Assembly: GCA_963743705.1 (NCBI GenBank)
Contig: CAVUQS010000012.1
Coordinates: 248,001-312,000, forward strand
Origin: PALSA-243 sp963743705
GTDB taxonomy: Bacteria; Acidobacteriota; Terriglobia; Bryobacterales; Bryobacteraceae
Reading direction: 5' to 3'
DNA: 64,000 bases
Position numbers and translations under genes: made by a program. Positions 32,831 to 41,342 of this stretch are shown here, piece by piece (positions within the stretch are counted from its first letter, which is position 1; each line of letters opens with the position of its first letter). The notes beneath the pieces were generated by a model. It did no database searches and had not been told where the DNA came from. It was given only the letters and a program-made list of their open reading frames with translations.

Positions 32831-32883
32831 CGGCATTTCAAGCACCAGCCGATCTCGCCTGCGATCTCTGCTATAACCACCGT

Positions 32884-33666
32884 ATGCGACGACGAAGCTT
32901 TGTGACGTCCGCGGCGGCCGGTTTGGCGGCAACCTCCGGCGCGGCGGCGGAAGAAACGGCGCTCAAGCCTCAGTGTTTCCTGCTGCGCCATTACTTCATG
33001 CGCAACGGTCCCCAAGTGGATCGCACCACGAAGTTCCTCAGCGCCGGTTATCTTCCCGCGGCCAAACGCGCGGGCGCGAAAACCGTAGGCTTTTTCAGTC
33101 CGGTGATCGGTGAAGAGAGCCCTTTCATTTCGTCCCTGACCGCGTACTCATCGATGGAAGCGTACGTGGCCTGCGAGGCGCATCTCGGCGCCGACAAAGA
33201 CTTGCAGAAAGCCGCCGACGAATACGATGTCATCGGCGACCCCGCCTATATTCGCATCGAGAGCACGTTGCTGCGCGCCTTCGATGGGATTCCCGGCGTA
33301 ACGCTTCCGCCCTCCGGCGCCGGCCGCACGGCCCATATTTTTGAATTGCGCACTTACGAATCGCCCAGCGACAAGGCCGGCCGCCGCAAGATCAAAATGT
33401 TCGAAGACGGCGAAGCCGGAATCTTTCGCCGCATCGGCATGGCGCCGGTGTTCTTCGGACAGGGGATTGTCGGCCGCAATCTACCCAGCCTGACGTATAT
33501 GCTCACCTACGACGATTTGGCCGCCCGCGACCGTCTGTGGAAGGCCTTCGGGGCCGATCCGGAATGGCAGAAATTGCGCGTGCAGCCGGGCTTGAGCGAC
33601 GCCGAAATCGTTTCCAATATCAGCAACCGCATCCTGCGGCCGCTGGCGTTTTCGGAAATTCGCTGA
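32884..33666 (+). CDS. NIPSNAP-family protein with Tat-type leader
   Basis: A 260-residue protein. It begins MRRRSFVTSAAAGLAATSGA, a twin-arginine-type leader. Two NIPSNAP-like ferredoxin-fold halves follow: CFLLRHYFMRNGPQVDRTTK through the first, and AHIFELRTYESPSDKAGRRK, FFGQGIVGRNLPSLTYMLTY, DRLWKAFGADPEWQKL in the second. NIPSNAP proteins are common exported proteins in Acidobacteria and Planctomycetes; no activity is established. A TATAAC hexamer ends six bases before the ATG and no Shine-Dalgarno site is visible, suggesting a leaderless message. It converges with the phosphatase gene. Confidence 0.85.
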   Translation: MRRRSFVTSAAAGLAATSGAAAEETALKPQCFLLRHYFMRNGPQVDRTTKFLSAGYLPAAKRAGAKTVGFFSPVIGEESPFISSLTAYSSMEAYVACEAHLGADKDLQKAADEYDVIGDPAYIRIESTLLRAFDGIPGVTLPPSGAGRTAHIFELRTYESPSDKAGRRKIKMFEDGEAGIFRRIGMAPVFFGQGIVGRNLPSLTYMLTYDDLAARDRLWKAFGADPEWQKLRVQPGLSDAEIVSNISNRILRPLAFSEIR

Positions 33667-33675
33667 ACGGCCGGA

Positions 33676-35211
33676 TCAACGCGCCAGGGGGCTTAACTGA
33701 AACATCTCGGTGAGCACACGACCCACCGAACCGCTGGGCGTTTCGACGTCAAGAATCGTCGCCAGCGTCGGCGCAATGTCGTTGACCAAGATTGTGTTGT
33801 CATACCGCCCCGGCTTGATGCCCGCACCCATGAAAATCACCGGCACGTGAGAGTCGTAGCTGAAGGTGGCTCCGTGCGTGGCGCCCGTCCGGCCAAAGAT
33901 CCAATAGGGCTCGAGGAGCACTTCGACGTCCGGCCCGCGCCGCATATAGAAACCGTTCATCACGCGGCGCGCCACCTGATCTTCCATCGCGCCTCCGGTC
34001 ATGAGTTGCTCGCGCGTGTAGACCCGGAAAACGTGCAGAATGCTCATTGCCGCTTCGGCAGCCGTGCGATCGACATCGGCGCGAGAGAGGTTCTTTTTCG
34101 CGATCAAATCCAAATTGAGATAGATGGAAGAATCGGAGCTATTCACAATCCAATCCCCATCGCCATACGCCTTCACTAACGCCGCCTGCACAACCTTCGA
34201 GACCACGCCCGGAAGGATGCGTCCGCCCGGCATTTTGCGCGCCGCGTTGGTTTCTGGCAGCGGCGCCACGCCGTGATCGCCGGTCAGCACGACCAACACG
34301 TTGGCCAAGCCCACACGCCGGTCGATCGTCTGGAACAATTTTTCGAGTAGCTTGTCGGTTTCGAGCGAAATCGCGTGCACCTCGGGCGAATCGGGACCGC
34401 TCGCATGCCCCACGTAGTCGTTCGAAGAAAAACTCACGGCGAGAATATCCGTGACGCCGCGCTGGCCTAATCGCTCGCCCTGGACTGCCGCCTCGGCGAA
34501 GCCTTCGATCAGCTCATTACCGAACGGACTGGCATCGATCGCCGCATACAATGCCGACCCGCCTGAGGGCAACGTCTTGGTGACGAACTTGGCGCCACTA
34601 TATTTGTCGGCGGGATGCGCGCCGTCGAAATCCTTCGCCCATTGCGGCAACTGAGGGAAATAATAAGTGCTGCTGACGAAACTTCCGCTCTTGGAATCGA
34701 ACCAGAATGCCCCATCCGCCATGTGGCCGGCGGGCAGGATGGCCGCACGGTCTTTCAGCGAGACGCCGATCACCTTCGACTTGCCCCCGTTCGAGATCTT
34801 GAGCTCGTCGCCAACCGTATCCACCAGCAACCGGCGCGGCGACGATCCCACAGAATCACCGCTGCCGCCGAGGAGTTTTGTATCCGCGTCCGAAACGCTG
34901 GTCACGGTCTTTCTTTCCTCGCGGTCGTACCATTCGTTGCCGATGATGCCGCTCAGAGACGGCGTCGCGCCAGTGAGGAAGGTGCTGTGGCCGATGGCGG
35001 TTACGGTGGGGAAATGTTCATAGCGCGCATTGGTGAAAACCGCGCCCTTGGTCAACAGCCGCTCGAACCCGGCATGATACTCGGAGCGGAAGCGCGTCAG
35101 GTAGTCGTAGCGGAACTGGTCGATTACGATGGCGACGATCAGTTTCGGTTTGGGGGGATCGGCCGCGAGGACGCTGGCCGCAGCCAGCACGCCGGCCAGT
35201 AGCTTTTTCAT
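33676..35211 (-). CDS. PafA/type I phosphodiesterase-like alkaline phosphatase, intact
   Basis: A 511-residue exported enzyme (leader MKKLLAGVLAAASVLA) of the alkaline phosphatase superfamily, closest to the single-domain Sphingomonas-type/PafA phosphatases. All metal motifs are present: IVIDQFRYDYL (Asp), the Thr nucleophile in FPTVTAIGHSTFLTG, Asp and His in SSNDYVGHASG, LTGDHGVAPLP, and TGATHGATFSYDSHVPVIF. It probably releases phosphate from monoesters or diesters in the periplasm. It is the intact reference for the degenerate paralogue at 10328-11797. Confidence 0.92.
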   Translation of the reverse strand: MKKLLAGVLAAASVLAADPPKPKLIVAIVIDQFRYDYLTRFRSEYHAGFERLLTKGAVFTNARYEHFPTVTAIGHSTFLTGATPSLSGIIGNEWYDREERKTVTSVSDADTKLLGGSGDSVGSSPRRLLVDTVGDELKISNGGKSKVIGVSLKDRAAILPAGHMADGAFWFDSKSGSFVSSTYYFPQLPQWAKDFDGAHPADKYSGAKFVTKTLPSGGSALYAAIDASPFGNELIEGFAEAAVQGERLGQRGVTDILAVSFSSNDYVGHASGPDSPEVHAISLETDKLLEKLFQTIDRRVGLANVLVVLTGDHGVAPLPETNAARKMPGGRILPGVVSKVVQAALVKAYGDGDWIVNSSDSSIYLNLDLIAKKNLSRADVDRTAAEAAMSILHVFRVYTREQLMTGGAMEDQVARRVMNGFYMRRGPDVEVLLEPYWIFGRTGATHGATFSYDSHVPVIFMGAGIKPGRYDNTILVNDIAPTLATILDVETPSGSVGRVLTEMFQLSPLAR

Positions 35212-35428
35212 GGTTAATTTTCAGGCTATCACGCGAGTTTGAATCCGTATCAACATCCAAATCCGTATAGTCCCGGTAGGGGATTTTTGGGTGGCTAGGG
35301 TCTATACACTAGTCCTGTCAATAAAGTAGACATTCGAGCCCCTGAAGTGGGGGCAAACGACTGATTCTAAAAATACGCGATGTGGGAACGGAAAGTGCAT
35401 TTAAGAACGCCCGTAGAGAGGACTCGCC
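35212..35428. other. Intergenic region between divergent phosphatase and PilZ-like genes
   Basis: 217 bases without a gene. Visible: a direct repeat AATCCGTAT near the phosphatase start (about 35240-35270), TATACACTA near 35303, and a 5-bp hairpin GCCCC/GGGGC (35338-35342, 35350-35354). No known riboswitch pattern was recognised. It probably holds the promoters of both genes. Confidence 0.4.
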
Positions 35429-35860
35429 ATGAAAACAAGAAAATCAACCGAACGCCGGAATAAGATGCGGTTTCCCATGAATCGCGAATTACGCTACAAG
35501 GTACTCGACGGCGACCGCATCGTAGCATCCGGCCTCGGCACAACGGCGAACATGAGCAGTGCGGGCATTGCGTTTCACACCAATGCCTACCTGCCCTCGG
35601 GGTCGTTCATCGAACTCGCGATTAGCTGGCCTGCTATGCTGGCCGACTCGTGCCCGATGCGGCTGATTGTTTTTGGGCGCGTCCTACGCGGGGCGGACGA
35701 TATCAAAGTCTGCACGGTAGACAAATGGGAATTCCGCACGCAGGCGCGCACGGCGGTCGCGGCCGCTGTTCCCCAGCGCGTCGACGCGAAGCTGATGCGT
35801 TGGGTGGAGTACCGCAAGGAAGTCATGACGCGTACGGCCACCGCTCACGCGATGGCTTAG
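35429..35860 (+). CDS. PilZ-like domain protein
   Basis: A 143-residue soluble protein. It opens KSTERRNKMRFPMNRELRYK, with the arginine-rich RxxxR-type start of PilZ domains, then GTTANMSSAGIAFHTNAYLP (compare the PilZ D/NxSxxG motif) and SFIELAISWPAML. PilZ domains bind cyclic di-GMP and act on motility or exopolysaccharide, which fits a neighbourhood with flagellar genes, but the match is by pattern only. The C-terminal 50 residues are basic and helical. Confidence 0.65.
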   Translation: MKTRKSTERRNKMRFPMNRELRYKVLDGDRIVASGLGTTANMSSAGIAFHTNAYLPSGSFIELAISWPAMLADSCPMRLIVFGRVLRGADDIKVCTVDKWEFRTQARTAVAAAVPQRVDAKLMRWVEYRKEVMTRTATAHAMA

Positions 35861-35873
35861 GCTGACGCCGGGG

Positions 35874-36410
35874 CTAACTCGCGCTTCTGGGACGCAGGGC
35901 GCCCAGCGCGCTCCAGCGGGCATCGCCGCCGCCAACGGCGCAATCACACGCGGATTCGTTGCGGTTCTTGCCGCAAGTAGGACAAATTCCCTTGCAGGCC
36001 TCGCTGCAGACTCTTTGCATAGGCAGCGCCAAAAACACCTGTTCGCGAATGACGTCGGCGAGCTCCATGCCGCCGTCTTCATAGAACCCAATCTCGGCTT
36101 CGCCCTCATCGATCTCGACTTCTTCGTCGCGGGCGATGAACGACATGGGACGATAAAACAGATCGAAACTGGCATCGATGGGGAAGCGGGCCGCGGCCAG
36201 GCAGCGGTCGCAAGACGCCCCCATTTGCACTGTGTATTTGCCCTGGATGCGAACCTCGCCCTCGGTGTGCGGGAGCAGTTCGGCCACGCCCGTTACGTGG
36301 AGCGGGGTTTCCTGGGCGAGTAACTCTTCCGTGAAATCGATCTGGCCTGGCGCAAAGTCTTCGTCGAAACGAATCTTGCGCAGCTCCATCTCTTTGACGC
36401 TTAGGAACAT
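35874..36410 (-). CDS. YceD/DUF177 family protein
   Basis: A 178-residue protein, starting MFLSVKEMELRKIRFDEDFA, the usual DUF177 opening; the first Met of the longer frame (36473) adds 21 unrelated residues. Cys motifs are CDRCLAAARFPID and CSEACKGICPTCGKNRNESACDC, as in the family, and an acidic stretch lies between them. YceD is linked to 23S rRNA or large-subunit maturation and is normally followed by rpmF (ribosomal protein L32). Here no rpmF follows; the next gene is convergent and ends 13 bp away. Confidence 0.87.
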   Translation of the reverse strand: MFLSVKEMELRKIRFDEDFAPGQIDFTEELLAQETPLHVTGVAELLPHTEGEVRIQGKYTVQMGASCDRCLAAARFPIDASFDLFYRPMSFIARDEEVEIDEGEAEIGFYEDGGMELADVIREQVFLALPMQRVCSEACKGICPTCGKNRNESACDCAVGGGDARWSALGALRPRSAS

Positions 36411-36500
36411 AGCTGCGCGCCCGGAAATATCCCAGGCGAAATCCCATTGTAACATCCATTCCAGCGAACCCAAGCCTGCAGCTTCCCTAGTCTTCTACCC

Positions 36501-36510
36501 TAGAATTCTA
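36501..36510. promoter_or_regulatory. TAGANNTCTA palindrome before padR (copy 1)
   Basis: TAGAATTCTA, a perfect 10-bp palindrome, ends 17 bases before the padR ATG. The same TAGANNTCTA pattern occurs at the same distance before the second padR gene (50832-50841). In both cases the last two bases begin a -10-like hexamer (TATGGT here). It is probably an autoregulatory PadR operator. Confidence 0.55.
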
Positions 36511-36527
36511 TGGTAAGATGAGGCCCG

Positions 36528-36854
36528 ATGAAGCCCACCGACCGTCTGCTTGGCTCTCTCGAACTGCTGATTCTGAAAACGCTGGAATGCGGCGCGAACC
36601 ACGGATTCGGGATCACGCTGCACGTGGAGACCGCGTCGGGCGGGCTGTTGCGCGTGGAGGAGGGGTCGCTCTACCCCGCCCTGCACCGTATGGAGCGGCT
36701 GAAGCTACTGACCGGCGAATGGCGCAAGACCGAAAACGGCCGCCGCGCGCGCTTTTACACGCTGACAGCAGCGGGGCGCAAACGACTGGCCGAAGCGCGT
36801 GAAAACTGGAGCGCGGTTTCGCTCGGCGTACAGCGAATCCTGAGGGCGGTATGA
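36528..36854 (+). CDS. PadR-family transcriptional regulator (ADOP-linked)
   Basis: A 108-residue winged-helix protein: LLGSLELLILKTLECGANHG, then FGITLHVE, the wing/recognition segment RVEEGSLYPALHRMERLKLL, and RRARFYTLTAAGRKRLAEA. PadR proteins are usually repressors of nearby transporter genes. In Acidobacteria this type sits directly before ADOP permeases, as here (4-bp overlap with the next start). A GAGG site lies 5 bases before the ATG. The TAGANNTCTA palindrome upstream is a likely operator. Confidence 0.92.
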   Translation: MKPTDRLLGSLELLILKTLECGANHGFGITLHVETASGGLLRVEEGSLYPALHRMERLKLLTGEWRKTENGRRARFYTLTAAGRKRLAEARENWSAVSLGVQRILRAV

Positions 36855-39441
36855 ACAGGCTGGCGCGTTTTTTCACGCGGCGCCGCAACCGCGAGGCGGA
36901 ATGGCAGGAAGAGATAGACAGCCACCAGGCCCTGCGGCGCGATTGGAGCGGCGCGCGCGACGCTGCCCCGCGCGGCTCGTTGCGCGCATTCGAAGCGATC
37001 CGGGAGATTCATGTCAGCGCGTGGGCGGATGCGCTGCTGCTCGATCTTCGCCACGCGGCGCGCGGCATGCGGCGCTCTCCCGGATTTGCGGTAGTGGCGG
37101 TGGCGACTTTGGCGGTCGGGATCGGCACCTCGACCGCGGTGTTCAGCGTAGTCGACCGTCTGCTTTTCCGCAGCCTGCCGTATCCGCGCGCGGATCGTCT
37201 GGTATCGATCGGATTTCAGGCGCCCCTCGATTCCAACGAGTTCAATATCGGCCCGGCGTATTTAGATTGGTGCGACCGTCAGACGGCGTTTACATCGATT
37301 ACCGCCATGCGAGCGGGTTCGGATTTGTGCGATTTTGGCGGCGACCCGCCGCAGCGCTTGCGTTGCCAGTTGGTAGAGGCCAGCTTTCTTCCGACGTTGG
37401 GCATCGTTCCGGTGGCAGGACGGAATTTTCGCCCGGAAGAAGACCGGCCGAATGCGCCGCGTACAGCGCTGGTTTCTTATGGCATATGGATGTCGCGCTT
37501 TGGAGGCAGCGCCTCCGTGGTAGGCAGCGTCATTTCGTTGGACGAACGACCGGTGCGCGTGATCGGCGTGCTGCCGCGCGAGTTCGAAATGCCGCAATTG
37601 GGTGGGGCGGACATCCTGCTGCCCGCGCAGATTGACGAGCGCGCGGCGCGAGCTCCGAATTCCACACTGTTCCTGCGCAGTTTCGCGCGCTTGAAAGACG
37701 GCATGACGATCGGCTCGGCGCGACAGGCGATGATGCCGCTGTTTGAAGAGAGCGTCCGCCGCGACGTGCCGGCGGAGTTACGGCGTGAAGTGCATCTGGT
37801 GGTGCGGTCGCTCCGCGACCGGCAGATTCAGGACTCGCGTGTGGCTTCGTGGCTGCTGTTCGGATCGGTGTTGACGCTCATGGCGCTGGCCTGCGCAAAC
37901 CTGGCGAACTTGCTACTGGCGCGCGGAGCGGCGCGTGCGAAGGAAATGGCCATGCGCGCGGCGTTGGGCGCCGGCCGCGCGCGCCTCGCGCTGCAGATGC
38001 TCACGGAAACCCTGACGCTGAGCATCCTGGGATGCGCCGCGGGTTGCGTGTTGGGATGGGTGCTGCTGCGCGCGTTCGTCGCCATTTCGCCCGACGCCAT
38101 CACGCGGCTGAACCAGGCACGAATCGACGCGCGCGTGCTGCTGTTCGCAATTGGCATCTCCTTGCTGGCGGCTCTGACTACCGGGCTGCTGCCCGCGTGG
38201 GAACGGTTGCGCGGCGATCTTTTGGCCGGGTGGCGCTCGGCGGGCGGCAGGCGCTCGAGGATGCGCCAGGCGCTGGTGGGCGCGCAGGTTGCGCTCTCCT
38301 TGATGCTGCTGATGGGCGCCTCGCTGCTGGTGCGCAGCTTGTGGAATCTGGAAGCCGAGCCACTCGGATTCCAGCCGGAAAAACTGATAACAGCATCGTT
38401 CACGCTGAATTCGCGGCGCTACAACTCAACAGAAAAGATCGATGCATTTTATGCCGCATTGGAACAGCGGCTGGCGCAAAATCCTGGCGGCGCGAACTTC
38501 GCGTTGAGCGATACGATTCCACCCTCCGGCGGCATGGGAGGCCGGCCGTTTTCCAACATCCGCGTGGCGGGCCACCCGTCGCTGCCGCAAAATGGCGGCT
38601 ACGTCGCATTCCGCTACGTGACGCCCGGATATTTTCGAACGTTCGGCATACCCATCATCGCCGGCAGAGGATTTGACGAGAGTGAGCGCGCGGACGCGCA
38701 AACTCCGATCATTCTCAGCGCAACGCTGGCGCGGCGCATGTTCGGAACGGAGAATCCGATCGGCCAACAGCTCGACCTCGACGGCAACCAGGGTTGGTCG
38801 CCAGTGGTGGGCGTGGCCGCGGACGTGAAGAACTCGGGGCTTGCCGTGCCTGCATGGCCTGAGTATTACCGGCTCCGCACGAACCGAGCCACGCTCGGCC
38901 GTAACGCCGTCGCGATATTGCGCGCGCCGTTGGAGCAGAGCACCGTCGCGCCTTGGCTGCGGAAGCAGGTGGCAGCAATCGATGCCTCGCTGCCGGTCAC
39001 GATCGATACCATGCAAGTGCGCGTGGATCGGCTGAGCGAACGCGCGCGCTTCATCGCGGCGCTTACCGGGCTCTTCGCAGTGTTCGGCTTGACGCTGGCC
39101 GCGGTGGGCCTCTACGGCGTGCTCTCTTTTCTGGTAACGCAGCGAACGCGCGAAATCGGGGTGCGCATGGCCTTGGGGGCGACGCCGGGCGGCATCGCTC
39201 TGATGATGCAGAGGCAGGCCGGACAATGGACCGCGGCCGGGCATCGTGGTGGGTATCGCGGCTTCAGCGGCAGTCACGCGGCTGGCGCAAGGCGCGCTGT
39301 TTCATGTTTCGCCTTACGATCCAGTTTCGCTCGCCGCCGCGATTGCGTTGCTAGCCGCGGTGGCGGCGTTTGGCCGCGTGGCTGCCCGCGCGGCGTGCTT
39401 CGGGCGTTGATCCGGCCGCGTCGCTGCGGGAAGACAATTAA
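36851..39441 (+). pseudogene. ADOP-family FtsX/MacB-type permease, C-terminus broken by two +1 frameshifts
   Basis: The first 790 or so residues are a normal PadR-linked ADOP permease: short cytosolic N-terminal segment, MacB-PCD domain, FtsX blocks (ACANLANLLLARGAARAKEM, GLYGVLSFLVTQRTREIGVR). After MMQRQAGQWTAAG the frame fails. One extra G in the GGG at 39239-39241 and one in the GG at 39372-39373 would, if removed, restore GIVVGIAASAAVTRLAQGAL and then AAWLPARRASGVDPAASLRE, ending at TAA 39439-39441. That stop coincides with the stop of the convergent LOG gene. Unrepaired, the frame runs to 39670 through unrelated residues. Real decay or base-calling error cannot be told apart here. Confidence 0.82.
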
Positions 39442-40238
39442 GCTCCGCCCGGCATCAACGGATTGCGCGACTTCGATATGGCCGGAGTCTCCGTGGTTTC
39501 GGGCTGCATATGGATTTGCAGGCCCTCTTTCAGGAGTTCGAACGCCGTTTGCGGATCGTCGGCGTATTGAAAGAGGTGTAAATCTTCTTTCGAGATGGTC
39601 CCCCACTTCACGAGGGCGTCGAAGTTCAGCACCTCGTTCCAATACGACGAGCCGTAGAGGAGCACCGTGATCTTCTTCGCCAGCTTCTGCGTCTGCACCA
39701 GGGTCAGAATTTCGAACATTTCATCCATGGTTCCGAAGCCGCCGGGGAACACGACCAGCGCTTTGGCCGGATAGGCGAACCAGAACTTGCGCATGAAGAA
39801 GTAGTGGAACTCGAAGCTGAACTCAGGCGTGATGTACTTGTTGGGGAACTGTTCGAAGGGCAGGCCGATGTTCAGCCCGATGGTTTTGCCGTGCGCATCC
39901 GCCGCGCCGCGGTTGGCGGCCTCCATGATGCCCGGGCCGCCGCCCGAGCAAATCACGAACCGATGAGAAGCCTCGGGGAATTGGGCCGCCCACTCGGTGA
40001 CCAGCTTCGCGAGCGTGCGCGCATCCCGGTAATACTGGGCCAGCGGACCATCCTCGGTCACGCGCGCCGATCCGAAAAAGACCACGGTGTCGCGAACCCT
40101 CTCGCGGCGGAATACCCCCAGCGGCTCGAGATACTCCGCCAGAATGCGCAGCGCGCGCCCATCCGGGCTGTTCATGAATTTCGGGTTAAGGTAGGGAACG
40201 GGACGGCGTCCATCAGTCGGCAGATTCGCTTGAGGCAT
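39438..40238 (-). CDS. TIGR00730/LOG-family Rossmann-fold protein
   Basis: A 266-residue protein of the LOG (lysine decarboxylase-like) family. Seen: VVFFGSARVTEDGPLAQYYR, FVICSGGGPGIMEAANRGAA, and the signature VVFPGGFGTMDEMFE. LOG proteins are cytokinin riboside 5'-monophosphate phosphoribohydrolases or nucleotide-monophosphate nucleosidases; the bacterial role is probably nucleotide metabolism. The C-terminal 40 residues are extra. The start at 40238 follows GGAG by 6 bases and overlaps lpxD by 26 bp, so the two are co-transcribed. Confidence 0.88.
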   Translation of the reverse strand: MPQANLPTDGRRPVPYLNPKFMNSPDGRALRILAEYLEPLGVFRRERVRDTVVFFGSARVTEDGPLAQYYRDARTLAKLVTEWAAQFPEASHRFVICSGGGPGIMEAANRGAADAHGKTIGLNIGLPFEQFPNKYITPEFSFEFHYFFMRKFWFAYPAKALVVFPGGFGTMDEMFEILTLVQTQKLAKKITVLLYGSSYWNEVLNFDALVKWGTISKEDLHLFQYADDPQTAFELLKEGLQIHMQPETTETPAISKSRNPLMPGGA

Positions 40239-41247
40239 GTTTCTCCAGTTTTTCGACTTTCTTTTGCAGGTCGCGGATGGTCTTCAGCAGTTCGGGCAGC
40301 TTGGGGATCGCAGTGATGGAGCGTAGCCATTCGTTGGCGGCGAAGGCCGGCGACCCGGAAATGCGCGCGCCTGCCGCCACATCGCCGCCAATTCCGCTCT
40401 GCGCGTAGACGATGGCGCCTTCGTGCACGGTGAGATGCCCGGCCGAGCCGACCTGCCCGGCCAAAAGCACATTGCGCTCGAGGGTGGTGCTTCCGGCGAG
40501 CCCGGTTTGGGCGCAGACGATGTTGTCTTCACCCACCACGCAGGCGTGCCCGACTTGCACCAGGCTGTCGATTTTCGCGCCGCGCTTCACGCGCGTCTCC
40601 CCCACGGTGGCGCGATCGACGGAGGTCAAACTTTGCACTTCCACGTCGTCCTCGATTACGGTCACGCCCGATTGGACGATCTTTTCGTGCGATCCATCGG
40701 CGCGCTTGGCGAATCCAAACCCATCGCCGCCGACGACTACGCCGTTTTGCAGCGTCACGCGGTTTCCGATCCGGCAGAACTCGCGCACCGCGGCGTGCGA
40801 ATGCGCCAGAAAATCGTCTCCGATCTCGACCCCTTCGTAAATCACGACGTGCGGATGCAACACCGCGTTGCGCCCGAGGCGGACCCGTTCACCCACCGCT
40901 GCAAACGGCCCGATGGAACAGTTCTCGCCGATTTCCGCGGTAGGGGCGACGTAGGCCAGCGGATGCACGCCCCTAGGGGGCTGCGGAGGCTGATAGAACA
41001 AGGCTAGCGCCCGCGCGAAATCGAGATAGGGCTCAGGAGAGACCACGGTCGCGACGCCCGCAATGGGTTCCGAGGCCAGAATCGCGCTCGCCTGGGTGTT
41101 CTTCACCTTCGGCGCATATTTCGGATTTGCGAGAAATGTGAGTTCGCCCACCATGGCGCGCTCCATTCCCGAGACCCCGGTAATTTCGATTTCCGGATCC
41201 CCTTCGACCCGGCGCCCCAATGCATTGGCGATCTCACGAAGCTTCAT
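40213..41247 (-). CDS. lpxD: UDP-3-O-acylglucosamine N-acyltransferase
   Basis: A 344-residue left-handed beta-helix acyltransferase, third step of lipid A synthesis. Seen: N-terminal MKLREIANALGRRVEGDPEI, GVSGMERAMVGELTFLANPK, hexapeptide repeats (IGENCSIGPFAAVGERVRLG, LQNGVVVGGDGFGFAKRADG, IDSLVQVGHACVVGEDNIVC with the catalytic His), and a C-terminal coiled coil (LLKTIRDLQKKVEKLEKHA). The frame is open 56 codons upstream, but the ATG at 41247 matches the family. Its presence supports a lipopolysaccharide-bearing outer membrane. No lpxA, lpxC or fabZ neighbours are seen. Confidence 0.93.
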   Translation of the reverse strand: MKLREIANALGRRVEGDPEIEITGVSGMERAMVGELTFLANPKYAPKVKNTQASAILASEPIAGVATVVSPEPYLDFARALALFYQPPQPPRGVHPLAYVAPTAEIGENCSIGPFAAVGERVRLGRNAVLHPHVVIYEGVEIGDDFLAHSHAAVREFCRIGNRVTLQNGVVVGGDGFGFAKRADGSHEKIVQSGVTVIEDDVEVQSLTSVDRATVGETRVKRGAKIDSLVQVGHACVVGEDNIVCAQTGLAGSTTLERNVLLAGQVGSAGHLTVHEGAIVYAQSGIGGDVAAGARISGSPAFAANEWLRSITAIPKLPELLKTIRDLQKKVEKLEKHASSESAD

Positions 41248-41306
41248 GGCGCAATCTACAGAGTAGCGCGGCGGCACGTACCCCAATTTCGTAACCATGA
41301 AAACAT

Positions 41307-41336
41307 TTGATACTGACAAAGCCGGGGCGGTATGAT
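41307..41336 (+). promoter_or_regulatory. Candidate sigma-70 promoter of the polytopic membrane protein gene
   Basis: TTGATA (41307-41312), 18-base spacer, TATGAT (41331-41336). The ATG at 41343 follows only six bases later, so the transcript would be leaderless or nearly so. This also argues against a start at 41307. Confidence 0.55.
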
Positions 41337-41342
41337 TTTCGC

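Noticed and set aside
36854..39670. ADOP permease reading frame extending to 39670
   Set aside because: After about 39230 the residues are unrelated to the family and lie antisense to the LOG gene; the family C-terminus is found in the other two frames ending at 39441.
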